The notes: generated by a model from the sequence alone, not told the origin. DNA of 9,871 nt from an uncultured Bacilli bacterium (GCA_947630585.1 CANRIE010000020.1:1-9871); one strand, 5' to 3'; positions 1 through 6,719 are shown, counted from the stretch's first letter. A program made the numbers and translations.

Positions 1-353
1 CAAACATAGTAATTAGTTTTATCAATACTATCTTTATATGCTCCAACATAACTATTTTCTAAATCACAAGAGTTTCCCTCACTATCAAGAACTTCAGTAT
101 CAAGATACCCTTCATTCTTTAAATCTTTTATTTTAACTTTCGCTGTATCTCCAAATATACTAGGCCCTGCTCCTTTATTATAAGTAAAATAATCTCCACC
201 TGGTATTAATAAACTCTCTTCTAAGGTACTATAATAACTTTTGTTAATTTCGTCCTTTGTACTTTTATAAGCAACAACAGCAAGGCTAAAAACAATTCCA
301 AGTATTACTACTACTCCCAGTAATTCTACTAACGTAAAGCCATTGTTCTTCAT
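1..353 (-). CDS. Type IV prepilin-like protein, 3' end cut off by window edge
   Basis: Only the first 117 codons are visible, because the gene runs off the left edge. The protein begins MKNNGFTLVELLGVVVILG, a short basic leader, Gly5, then Phe6 as +1 of the mature protein and Glu10 as the conserved +5 Glu, followed by about 20 hydrophobic residues. This is the class III signal cut and N-methylated by a PilD/ComC-type peptidase. The hydrophobic helix would hold the subunit in the membrane before assembly into a pilus or pseudopilus. The soluble part carries a Cys near residue 96 and ends in a KTNYYV stretch at the edge. The ATG lies three bases after the stop of the upstream prepilin gene, with a weak GTGGG-like ribosome site inside that gene, so the two are surely co-transcribed and probably coupled. 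It could be a minor or a major pilin; the sequence does not decide. Confidence 0.85.
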   Translation of the reverse strand, partial: MKNNGFTLVELLGVVVILGIVFSLAVVAYKSTKDEINKSYYSTLEESLLIPGGDYFTYNKGAGPSIFGDTAKVKIKDLKNEGYLDTEVLDSEGNSCDLENSYVGAYKDSIDKTNYYV

Positions 354-356
354 AAA

Positions 357-713
357 CTAACACCCACTTCGACTTGCATAGCCATTTGTTTTATAAACAT
401 TTTCACTACCTTTAGTACATGATAAATAAGGAGTAAATGTGCTACCACTTTTTACTACATAACCATTACAAGTTGCATTTTTAATAACATCTTCCATTCC
501 TAAATCTTTTAGGCAAATGTAATTACCTCTATATTTAGAAGCAGAAGCTGTTTTAGCATACTCTGCCATCATATCTTCATAAGTTTTATACTCTTTACTT
601 CGATTACTATTATAAAGGTTACTTAAACCTGGTACAACTAATAATATAACAAGTGCTAATAAAGCAAATACAGCTAATAATTCAACTAAGGTAAATCCTT
701 TTTTATTCTTCAT
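357..713 (-). CDS. Type IV prepilin-like protein with four cysteines
   Basis: This is a 118-residue prepilin, MKNKKG then FTLVELLAVFALLALV. Gly6/Phe7 is the predicted cleavage site and Glu11 is the +5 Glu. An N-terminal helix of about 25 residues is followed by a small soluble domain with Cys67, Cys82, Cys99 and a C-terminal Cys118, enough for two disulfides outside the cell. An in-frame ATG six codons upstream (at 731) is rejected because it falls inside the -10 box, so it would not be in the transcript; it would also add hydrophobic residues (MILVIV) before the basic leader. Translation from 713 gives the six-residue leader normal for the class. Its partner is the second prepilin immediately downstream. 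The peptidase and the assembly ATPase are not adjacent: the nearest ATPase is the Tad-type CpaF upstream, so the assembly machine is uncertain. Confidence 0.88.
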   Translation of the reverse strand: MKNKKGFTLVELLAVFALLALVILLVVPGLSNLYNSNRSKEYKTYEDMMAEYAKTASASKYRGNYICLKDLGMEDVIKNATCNGYVVKSGSTFTPYLSCTKGSENVYKTNGYASRSGC

Positions 714-729
714 AACTATCACTAGTATC

Positions 730-738
730 ATTATATCA
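730..738 (-). promoter_or_regulatory. Extended -10 promoter for the prepilin pair
   Basis: On the minus strand the sequence reads TGATATAAT, a perfect TATAAT with the TGn extension. The -35 position, 17 bases upstream, is only a T-run, which fits an extended -10 promoter. The start of transcription would be near 723, leaving a very short leader before the ATG at 713. It lies just after the putative terminator of the preceding operon, so the prepilins would be a separate transcription unit. Confidence 0.55.
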
Positions 739-749
739 AAATATTAACT

Positions 750-791
750 AAAAAAAAAGAAAATTTCCTTTATTCTTGAAAATTTTTCTTT
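750..791 (-). terminator. Probable intrinsic terminator after queH
   Basis: On the minus strand an AAAGAAAA-A-TTT arm (one bulged A) can pair with AAATTTTCTTT across a loop of roughly 13 bases, and the stem runs into a T-tract (nine T at 750-758, the first few shared with the stem). The stem begins within the last codons of queH. It is almost all A-T, so its strength is doubtful, but the position between queH and the new promoter supports it. Confidence 0.4.
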
Positions 792-1375
792 TTCGAAAAT
801 TCACAACCACAATAATCTTGTCTATATAAATTGTATTCATGGGATAAAACAATACTTCTTTTATAGCCTTCTTTCTTTTTAAAATCAGAATATAAATAGT
901 TAACTCCAAACTCAAGTTCTAAGTCATGTCCTATTTCATTTAATAATTTACTATTTTTTAAAGGACTAATTGTTAAAGTTGTTGTAAAATAATCAAAATT
1001 ATGTTCTTTAGCATATAAAGCAGATTTTCTAAGTCGTAACTTAAAACATTCATAGCATCTCTTGCCACCTTCTTTTTCTTGTTCTAACCCTTTAACTTTT
1101 TCTAAGTACTCATCCTTATTATATCCAAGACTTACAACTTCAACTTGATTAGTCGTTTTAAATTCTTTCACAAATCTTTTAAGTTCTGATAAACGATAAT
1201 TAAATTCACTTTCCGTATCAATATTTGGATTATAATAAAGAATTGTAATATCAAAGTATTTCGTTAAATATTCAATTACATAACTAGAACAAGGAGCACA
1301 ACAAGCATGAAGTAATAATTTTTTCTTTGAATCTAAAGACTTTAAAGTATCTTCTAAAACTATACTATAATTCAT
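770..1375 (-). CDS. queH: Epoxyqueuosine reductase QueH
   Basis: QueH (formerly DUF208) carries out the last step of queuosine synthesis, reducing epoxyqueuosine in the anticodon wobble position of tRNAs for Asn, Asp, His and Tyr. It replaces the unrelated cobalamin enzyme QueG. The 201-residue protein has the family marks: HACCAPCSS with Cys25, Cys26 and Cys29; YNPNI near 48-52; Cys107-x-x-Cys110 in RCYECFKLR; TTTLTISPLKN at 131-141; a K-rich SDFKKKEGYKRS segment at 163-174; and Tyr-Cys-Gly-Cys with Cys189 and Cys191. These cysteines bind the iron-sulfur cluster and an additional metal. Length is normal. The ATG follows the yebC stop after one base and has no clear Shine-Dalgarno, so translation probably depends on coupling to yebC. 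It is the last gene of the long operon, with a likely terminator at its end. Confidence 0.95.
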   Translation of the reverse strand: MNYSIVLEDTLKSLDSKKKLLLHACCAPCSSYVIEYLTKYFDITILYYNPNIDTESEFNYRLSELKRFVKEFKTTNQVEVVSLGYNKDEYLEKVKGLEQEKEGGKRCYECFKLRLRKSALYAKEHNFDYFTTTLTISPLKNSKLLNEIGHDLELEFGVNYLYSDFKKKEGYKRSIVLSHEYNLYRQDYCGCEFSKKKNFQE

Positions 1376-1376
1376 A

Positions 1377-2096
1377 TTATATATCTAAATTATGGTAAAC
1401 ATTAGAAACATCATCAATGTCTTCTAAAGCATTTATTAAATTCATAACTTTTTCAGTGTCTTCATCACTTAAACTAATTTTATTATCAGGAACATAAGTT
1501 ACTTCACTAGTTACAAATTCTTGATAACCTTTTTCTTCAAATGATTTTTTAACATTTAAGAAATTATCAGGCTCTGTATAAACGGTATAAATATCCCCAT
1601 TATCAATGCAATCAAGAGAGTCAGCATTAATAGCAATTTCCATTACTTTATCAAAATCGTCGTGCGCATCAAACTCAATTACTCCCCGTCTATTAAATAA
1701 ATAACTAACTGACCCATCCGTTCCTAAATTTCCTCCATGTTTAGTTAAGGTTGACCGAACAAGCATTGCCGTTCTATTTTTATTGTCCGTTAAACAATCA
1801 ACCATTAAAGCAATTCCATGGGTTGCATATCCTTCATATCTTATACTATCGAAGTTAACGTCCCCCCCGTTTCCAACTGCTTTATCAATTGCTTTTTGAA
1901 TGTTATCTTTTGGCATGTTGTTACTTCTTGCTTTTTCAATGACCATCCGAAGTCCAGGATTCATGTCAGGGTCTCCGTTAGTACCTTTCGCTGCAACTTG
2001 AATTTCTTTAGCAATTTTTTGGAATATCTTTCCCCTTTCAGCATCAATTAGACCTTTTTTTCTATGGATGGTCGCCCATTTTGAATGTCCACTCAT
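1377..2096 (-). CDS. yebC: YebC/TACO1-family translation factor
   Basis: The 239-residue protein starts MSGHSKWATIHRKKGLIDA, the classic YebC N-terminus, and continues with the diagnostic NPGLRMVIEKARSNNMPKDN (about 46-65), RYEGY (86-90) and GGNLGTDGSVSYLF (121-134). Length and all three domains match the family (238-250 residues). YebC proteins were long annotated as DNA-binding regulators. More recent work on YebC and mitochondrial TACO1 supports a ribosome-associated role, relieving stalls on proline-rich stretches; which role applies here cannot be told from sequence. It follows tadC by nine bases, with an excellent AGGAGG site that overlaps the tadC stop codon, so it belongs to the Tad operon transcript. 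QueH follows one base after its TAA stop. Confidence 0.96.
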   Translation of the reverse strand: MSGHSKWATIHRKKGLIDAERGKIFQKIAKEIQVAAKGTNGDPDMNPGLRMVIEKARSNNMPKDNIQKAIDKAVGNGGDVNFDSIRYEGYATHGIALMVDCLTDNKNRTAMLVRSTLTKHGGNLGTDGSVSYLFNRRGVIEFDAHDDFDKVMEIAINADSLDCIDNGDIYTVYTEPDNFLNVKKSFEEKGYQEFVTSEVTYVPDNKISLSDEDTEKVMNLINALEDIDDVSNVYHNLDI

Positions 2097-2108
2097 AATA
2101 TCCTCCTA
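2097..2108 (-). promoter_or_regulatory. yebC ribosome binding site fused to tadC stop codon
   Basis: The minus strand reads TAGGAGGATATT before the yebC ATG. The tadC TAG supplies the first bases of AGGAGGA. Ribosomes ending tadC would stop on the yebC start signal, which ties yebC translation to the Tad genes. Confidence 0.85.
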
Positions 2109-2798
2109 TCTAAAATAATTTAATATAACTGGTCCTAAAATAAGTAATAACAAAAGTGGTATAAAAAATACAACTGAGATAATACTTATTTTAATAGGCA
2201 ATTTGGCTATATAACTACGTTGTTCTAATACTAATTTTTCTCTTATATAATCAATTTGATTATAAAGAGTATCAATAATATTATTTCCAAATAAGTTAGA
2301 TTCTCGAATATTTAAAATAATATTATTAACAGAATCACTTGGAATCCGTGATTTCGCATCATCTAGTGCTTTATCCAAACTTTTTCCCAGATTCACTTCT
2401 CTTATTACTTCCCGAAATTCTAAAGATAAAGAAGACTCAATACTATTACTTGCAAGACGCAAAGCTGTAATTAAGTTTTTTCCTGATTCAAGAGATAACG
2501 CAAGTATTTCAAAAAAATACATTGCATCATAATCAAGTTCTCTACTTCTTTTTTTTATTTTACTATCAAAATAAAGGCTTGGAAGTAACGTATAATAAAA
2601 GTATACAACAATCGGTGCTAATATATAACCAAAATCAATTAAATATAATATCACAAAAAACAAAATAATGCTAGTAATTATTCTAATATTCATAAAAGTA
2701 ATAGCATCATACTTACTATTTACTCCTAAAAGTTTAATTTTACTATTAAGTTTCTCGATAGTTCTATCCCTGTAAACATATTTAAATACTTTATTCAT
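2106..2798 (-). CDS. tadC: Tad pilus platform protein TadC (T2SF domain)
   Basis: TadC-type integral membrane protein of the type II secretion F (GspF/TadC) superfamily. With TadB it forms the inner-membrane platform on which the CpaF ATPase works. Two adjacent membrane segments lie at about 38-54 and 58-73, then a cytoplasmic helical T2SF domain at about 85-200 (LDYDAMYFFEILALSLESG, a GKSLDKAL turn, ESNLFGNNI), then a C-terminal membrane segment at 205-226. At 230 residues it is clearly shorter than typical TadC (about 290-320), mainly at the N-terminus. The ATG at 2798 overlaps the end of tadB by 8 bases and has an AGGGAT ribosome site. Recognition is by the domain, membrane layout and position after tadB; similarity to other GspF proteins such as ComGB is more distant. 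Confidence 0.85.
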   Translation of the reverse strand: MNKVFKYVYRDRTIEKLNSKIKLLGVNSKYDAITFMNIRIITSIILFFVILYLIDFGYILAPIVVYFYYTLLPSLYFDSKIKKRSRELDYDAMYFFEILALSLESGKNLITALRLASNSIESSLSLEFREVIREVNLGKSLDKALDDAKSRIPSDSVNNIILNIRESNLFGNNIIDTLYNQIDYIREKLVLEQRSYIAKLPIKISIISVVFFIPLLLLLILGPVILNYFR

Positions 2799-3798
2799 GA
2801 TTTATCCCTACTTTCATTATTCTTTTAATTATTATTATATAAGTAATATATAAAATTAAAATTAAAAGAATTATTAAATAACCAAAGGTACTTGTAAATA
2901 AAGGATCAAAATAAGTGCTATCTAATATATAGATAAATAAAGTGAATACAACAGGTATAAATAATAAAACATAATAAAGTAATTTACTGGCTGCTGTTAA
3001 GTTTTTAAGTTCATCACTTAGTTTTCGATTATTAAAGAATGTTTTCTCAACACTTTCAAATACTTTAACAATATCTCCCCCCGTTTCATTTAAAATAGTA
3101 AGAGAGGTTGTTATATATTTAACATCATCTAACTTAACTCTACTTTCAAATCTTCTAAAAACAACATCTAAACTTAATCCATAAGTTAAATCAATATACA
3201 TTTTTTTAAATTCAAGACCTAATGGTGAATCCAATTCTTCTGCAACTAACTTAATTGCTTGCATAATACTATGACCACTTTTAAAAGAGTTATTCATGAT
3301 TGTAATGGCTTTTAATAAATCATTTTCTTGTTCTTTTTTAATTCTACTTGCATCAGCCATTAAGAAAATATCAAGTGAAAAAAATCCAATTAAAAATGTC
3401 ATAATTATTTCTAAAATAGATATTGTCCTGCTTTTAAAAACATTAAATACTATTAAGATAATAATAAATAAGAAACCTATTAATATTTTTTTACTAATAT
3501 AATCCATTTTATCTTTATTATCTTCTTTTTTAATATACTTTTGATATTTTAAAGAATAAGTATCAAATATTTTAATTTTATATAAAAACTTTGATATATT
3601 TTTAATAAAGTTATCATAAAAGTTAAAAAAGTCATCAAATAGTTTCGTTTCAGGTTTTTCTTTATAAACTGAGAAACGATTTAATCTATCAGCTATTTTA
3701 ATTCTTCTTCTAATTAGTAATAAGTAATAAAATATTAAAGCGATTAAATAAATTAAAATAAGTTCAATTATAAACATGAATATTAATTGACTATTCAT
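2791..3798 (-). CDS. tadB: Tad pilus platform protein TadB (T2SF domain)
   Basis: TadB-type membrane platform protein, 335 residues, close to the usual size. Membrane segments are at about 5-29, 104-121, 128-148, 272-294 and 303-326. The cytoplasmic T2SF domain spans about 155-270 and includes MNNSFKSGHSIMQAI, GLEFKKMYIDLTYGLSL and NETGGDIVKVFESV, the last being a typical TadB signature. I chose the ATG at 3798: longer in-frame starts at TTG 3810 and GTG 3807 exist, but the ATG sits at the right distance from a TTGGTGAT site and gives an 8-base overlap with cpaF identical in form to the tadB/tadC overlap. Protein ends His-Glu like CpaF. It pairs with TadC as the platform on the membrane inner face. 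Confidence 0.9.
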   Translation of the reverse strand: MNSQLIFMFIIELILIYLIALIFYYLLLIRRRIKIADRLNRFSVYKEKPETKLFDDFFNFYDNFIKNISKFLYKIKIFDTYSLKYQKYIKKEDNKDKMDYISKKILIGFLFIIILIVFNVFKSRTISILEIIMTFLIGFFSLDIFLMADASRIKKEQENDLLKAITIMNNSFKSGHSIMQAIKLVAEELDSPLGLEFKKMYIDLTYGLSLDVVFRRFESRVKLDDVKYITTSLTILNETGGDIVKVFESVEKTFFNNRKLSDELKNLTAASKLLYYVLLFIPVVFTLFIYILDSTYFDPLFTSTFGYLIILLILILYITYIIIIKRIMKVGINHE

Positions 3799-5134
3799 GT
3801 TTATCACCAAAGATTAAATCTAAATCTTTAAATCCTTTATTTTTCATTTTATCATAACTTTTAATTTTTTTAGTTATTAGTTTAAATTCTCCATCTACTT
3901 CTAAGTTTTTAGTAATTCCGGTTTGAATAAATTTATAGATTGGGTTAACTGCAATCAAATCTCCTGAAAAACCAACGACTTCTGAGATATCAGTTATTTT
4001 TCGTCTTCCATCTGATAGTCTTTCAATATTAACAATTATGTCAATTGCATTTTCTATATAATCTCTTATTGCAGGAATTGGGATTTCTAAGCCTCCCATT
4101 AATACCATGGTTTCAAGGCGGTTCAAGGCATCTACTGGTGAATTTGCATGAAGCGTTGTTAAACTACCATCGTGTCCTGTATTCATAGCTTGCAGCATGT
4201 CGAAGGCTTCTCCTCCCCTGACCTCTCCAACAATAATTCTATCAGGTCGCATTCTTAAGGAATTTCGAACTAAATCGCGAATTGTTATTTCACTTTTACT
4301 ATCATAGTTATCAACTCTTGTTTCAAGTGATATAACATGAGTTTGTTTTAATTTAAGTTCAGCAGCATCTTCAATTGTTATTATTCTTTCATTTTCTCCA
4401 ATAAAACTAGATAGGATATTTAAAATTGTTGTTTTTCCAGACCCAGTTCCTCCACATACTAAAATATTTAACTTTGATTTTACAGCATCTTCTAAAAAAA
4501 CTGCCATATCTCTTGTTAAAGTACCATTACGAAGTAAATCTTCAATACTTATTAAGTCATCTCTAAATTTTCTAATTGTTAGAACTGGTCCCTTTAAAGA
4601 TAAAGGAGGAATAATCGCGTTAATTCTTGAGCCATCCTTGAGACGCGCATCAACCATGGGGTTAGATGAATCAATCGTTCTTCCTAAAGGTTGCACTATC
4701 TTTTGAATTGTTCTTAAGATATGGTCAGAGTTAATAAAAGAGACACTTTCATCTTTAATTATTTTTCCATCAATTTCAACATACACTTCATTTGGAGCAT
4801 TAACCATAATCTCAGTTACATTTTTATCTTTTAATAATTCTGTAATAGGACCTAAACCATTTATTTCATTATCAATTAAATTAAAAACATGATTTCGTTT
4901 ATAATCTTCAAGGTCCATTCCATTTAAACATTTATCAATTTCTAAATTAATATAATCATTTAAATTCATATTAGTTGGTATATTATTATCAATTATATTT
5001 TGAATAACCCGACTTCTTAAATCATCAAGTAGTTTTTTATCTTCAAATATTTTATAATCTGCATCAGGAATTATTTTTTCACTTTTTGAGGTATCAACAC
5101 TAAATTCACTTGAAAAACTTTTTTTAACTACCAT
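3791..5134 (-). CDS. cpaF: Tad secretion/pilus ATPase TadA (CpaF)
   Basis: Cytoplasmic hexameric ATPase that powers Tad-type pilus assembly. At 447 residues it has normal CpaF length. The N-terminal domain (about 80-200) has the family pattern NEINGLGPITELLKD, VTEIMVN, an Arg-rich stretch near 151-153 and DSSNPMVDARLKDGSR. The motor domain carries Walker A GGTGSGKTT (228-236, Lys234), an acidic box with E255-D256 in TIEDAAEL, MRPDRIIVGEVRGGEA (295-310) with Walker B Glu304, and the His box TTLHANSP (326-333). All catalytic residues are intact. The start has a near-perfect AGGAGGT site fused to the stop of the preceding gene. VirB11-type ATPases share the fold, but the neighbours TadB, TadC, TadE and the MinD-like protein place this one in the Tad clade. 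No retraction ATPase is present, which is normal for Tad systems. Confidence 0.96.
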   Translation of the reverse strand: MVVKKSFSSEFSVDTSKSEKIIPDADYKIFEDKKLLDDLRSRVIQNIIDNNIPTNMNLNDYINLEIDKCLNGMDLEDYKRNHVFNLIDNEINGLGPITELLKDKNVTEIMVNAPNEVYVEIDGKIIKDESVSFINSDHILRTIQKIVQPLGRTIDSSNPMVDARLKDGSRINAIIPPLSLKGPVLTIRKFRDDLISIEDLLRNGTLTRDMAVFLEDAVKSKLNILVCGGTGSGKTTILNILSSFIGENERIITIEDAAELKLKQTHVISLETRVDNYDSKSEITIRDLVRNSLRMRPDRIIVGEVRGGEAFDMLQAMNTGHDGSLTTLHANSPVDALNRLETMVLMGGLEIPIPAIRDYIENAIDIIVNIERLSDGRRKITDISEVVGFSGDLIAVNPIYKFIQTGITKNLEVDGEFKLITKKIKSYDKMKNKGFKDLDLIFGDKHE

Positions 5135-5148
5135 TTATATACCTCCTA
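5135..5148 (-). promoter_or_regulatory. cpaF ribosome binding site fused to upstream stop codon
   Basis: The minus strand reads TAGGAGGTATATAA before the cpaF ATG. The TAG of the preceding MinD-like gene forms part of the AGGAGGT site. Same arrangement as at yebC, implying translational coupling. Confidence 0.85.
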
Positions 5149-5892
5149 TTCTTTTTCGCGCATTAAATCACTTGCTATTTTCAATAAAGTTTTATATTCT
5201 TTTTTATCTTTTGGATAAACACCATTTAAAGTTAAAATACTACCATCTAATACATATTTATCAATAGTTTTAACAAAGAATTCTCTTCCTAATTTATAAT
5301 CAATATTATATCCTATAAAACTTCTAATATCATATAATGAAAAATATTTTTCTTCTAAAGAATTACTTTCATTTAATAAAATTCTAAGGTCTTTAAATCC
5401 AATATCTGATACTATATTAACAAATGTTTTAGTATTAACTAAATCAACGGGGTCATTAGACATAATGTTTAAAATCGTATCTGAGTTATCATAGATAACT
5501 ATATTTAAATCAATAAGAGAATGGGTTGTATCAATTAAAACATAGTCATAAGAATGTTTAACCATATTGATTATTTGTTCAATGTATTTTAAATTAATCC
5601 TTGCACCTTTCCTTGGGTCATTAGGACTTTTTATAACATCAATAAATTTATTATATTTAATAACATAATCCGAAACTTCTGTAAAACGATTATTAACAAT
5701 ATCATCAACAATATTATAGAAACTTTTTTCACTTTTTAAGTTTAAACTAACGGCAATACTACTAGAATATAAATCTAAATCTAAAATTAATACTTTTTTT
5801 TCAAGGGTACTTAAACATCCTGCTAGATTTAAAAGGGTTGTAGTTTTTCCAACTCCCCCCTTTCGTGATGTAATAGTAATAACTTTTCCCAT
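5146..5892 (-). CDS. MinD/ParA-like ATPase in the TadZ/CpaE position
   Basis: Deviant Walker A ATPase of 248 residues. The protein begins almost at the P-loop: MGKVITITSRKGGVGKTT, with signature Lys11 and Lys16. It continues with the A' motif VLILDLDLYSSS (34-45) and a Walker B-like hydrophobic strand YVLIDTTHS (117-125). In Tad loci, CpaE/TadZ localises the secretion machine at the membrane or pole. Classical TadZ is longer because of an N-terminal receiver-like domain; this one lacks it, so it may be a minimal TadZ or another MinD-type partner. An in-frame TTG at 5910 would add six residues, but the ATG at 5892 is preceded by GAGGAT at ideal spacing and is chosen. Its upstream stop TGA overlaps this site, and its own stop overlaps the cpaF site. 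The C-terminus has no obvious amphipathic MinD membrane helix. Confidence 0.85.
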   Translation of the reverse strand: MGKVITITSRKGGVGKTTTLLNLAGCLSTLEKKVLILDLDLYSSSIAVSLNLKSEKSFYNIVDDIVNNRFTEVSDYVIKYNKFIDVIKSPNDPRKGARINLKYIEQIINMVKHSYDYVLIDTTHSLIDLNIVIYDNSDTILNIMSNDPVDLVNTKTFVNIVSDIGFKDLRILLNESNSLEEKYFSLYDIRSFIGYNIDYKLGREFFVKTIDKYVLDGSILTLNGVYPKDKKEYKTLLKIASDLMREKE

Positions 5893-5902
5893 AATATCCT
5901 CA
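5893..5902 (-). promoter_or_regulatory. Ribosome binding site deciding the MinD-like start
   Basis: The minus strand reads TGAGGATATT before the ATG at 5892. GAGGAT is the Shine-Dalgarno core and its first bases are the TGA stop of the upstream gene. It sits downstream of the alternative TTG start, which rules that start out. Confidence 0.8.
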
Positions 5903-6397
5903 GCAATCAATTATATCAAACCGAGTTCGATAATCACTTAAAACTTTTTTAGTTTCTTTATCTAGTAATATATAATCTTTATATTTTTTAGGTCCTTCTA
6001 CCATTACAACAATTACTTCTTTATTCTTTGGTAATTTGGTATTAACAGGATACCTATAATCAATAAATACACCATCTTGTCCATTTATTTCACAAACATA
6101 ATAATATATATCATGAGCCTTAGAACTTACAACAATACTTTCAAAACACCTAATATCTCCTTTTTCATAATTATTTTTTTCAAACTTAGGTATTAAGTAA
6201 ATAATTACAAATAATAAGAATAAAGCCACTATAAATAAATAGAAAAACTTAAAATTAAGTGTAATTATCATGCAAGTTAAAAATGGTAAAACTAGTCCAA
6301 ATATATAAAATAATACTAACAATGATAACTTACTTCGAAGTTGCATGTGAAGTAATATTTCTCTTTCTTCTTTTGTTATTTTTCTTGATTTTTTCAT
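5900..6397 (-). CDS. Unrecognised two-pass membrane protein within Tad operon
   Basis: I do not recognise this 165-residue protein. A very basic N-terminus (MKKSRKITKEERE) is followed by a hydrophobic hairpin at about 25-47 and 50-70, then a soluble C-terminal domain of about 95 residues. The domain has several likely beta strands (SIVVSSK, IYYYVCEI, VFIDYRY, EVIVVMVEG, DYILLD) and ends in Cys165. The N-terminal charge predicts that both termini are cytoplasmic, so the domain would face the MinD-like ATPase and CpaF. It sits between tadE and the MinD-like gene with a one-base gap from tadE, has a GAGGGAT ribosome site, and ends in TGA within the next gene's ribosome site. A role as a local membrane anchor or adaptor of the Tad engine is inference from position; an NfeD-like or other beta-barrel fold is possible but unsupported. 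Confidence 0.85.
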   Translation of the reverse strand: MKKSRKITKEEREILLHMQLRSKLSLLVLFYIFGLVLPFLTCMIITLNFKFFYLFIVALFLLFVIIYLIPKFEKNNYEKGDIRCFESIVVSSKAHDIYYYVCEINGQDGVFIDYRYPVNTKLPKNKEVIVVMVEGPKKYKDYILLDKETKKVLSDYRTRFDIIDC

Positions 6398-6398
6398 A

Positions 6399-6719
6399 CT
6401 ATCCCTCTTTATCTTTCATTATTTTAGAAGTTGAAACACAAGCAGGATCACCTAATATTTTATTTAATCCTGGTGTTGTAACCTCTAAACAACTTTTTAA
6501 TTCTATTTCAACTTTATCCCCGTCATTTTTTTTATTTATTTGAATTTGATATTCTTTATCTTTTACTTCATTTGTTTCAACATTAACTGTATTTAAAACA
6601 CTTTCTAAATGATTTTTCATAATCATAAGTCTTGCTATATCAATAAATGCTAATAAAAGAAAGATTAAAACTGGTAAAACTAAAACAAATTCAACTAAAG
6701 CTTGGCCTTTTTTATTCAT
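6399..6719 (-). CDS. tadE: TadE-like pseudopilin
   Basis: A 106-residue protein with the TadE N-terminal signature: MNKKG, then QALVEFVLVLPVLIFLLLAF. If cut after Gly5 by a prepilin peptidase, Glu10 is the conserved +5 Glu of Tad pseudopilins. The hydrophobic helix spans about 11-33 and ends in a basic MKNHL stretch. The remaining extracellular part is short and polar, with Cys77 and Cys94 able to form a disulfide. TadE proteins are minor subunits that prime or stabilise the Tad pilus; the locus has no separate Flp pilin or TadF. Classical TadE is longer (about 150-190 residues), so this is a reduced form. The ribosome site AGGTGAT overlaps the stop of the gene before. A general TadE/TadG-like assignment is firm; the exact subgroup is not. 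Confidence 0.85.
   Translation of the reverse strand: MNKKGQALVEFVLVLPVLIFLLLAFIDIARLMIMKNHLESVLNTVNVETNEVKDKEYQIQINKKNDGDKVEIELKSCLEVTTPGLNKILGDPACVSTSKIMKDKEG

Noticed and set aside
1818..2051. Plus-strand open frame opposite yebC
   Set aside because: Lies wholly antisense to a clear yebC gene, with no plausible domain or ribosome site; a shadow frame.
3296..3502. Plus-strand open frame opposite tadB
   Set aside because: Antisense to TadB; its hydrophobic residues mirror the membrane segments of the real gene.
3799..3810. TTG or GTG starts extending TadB by three or four residues
   Set aside because: The ATG at 3798 fits the TTGGTGAT site and the repeated eight-base overlap pattern.
2106..5134. 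ComG competence or VirB11-type type IV secretion locus
   Set aside because: ATPase motifs match CpaF, two split T2SF proteins replace a single ComGB, and TadE plus a MinD-like ATPase are Tad hallmarks; no VirB proteins are present.
5900..5902. Genetic code 4 (TGA read as Trp), considered because of the low GC
   Set aside because: All conserved tryptophans examined use TGG, all genes are full length under the standard code, and TGA ends a gene inside the next ribosome site.
5893..5910. TTG start extending the MinD-like protein by six residues
   Set aside because: The Shine-Dalgarno GAGGAT lies inside the extension, so the ATG at 5892 is the start.
6283..6543. Plus-strand open frame opposite the membrane protein and tadE
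   Set aside because: Spans two real genes on the other strand; low-complexity hydrophobic shadow.
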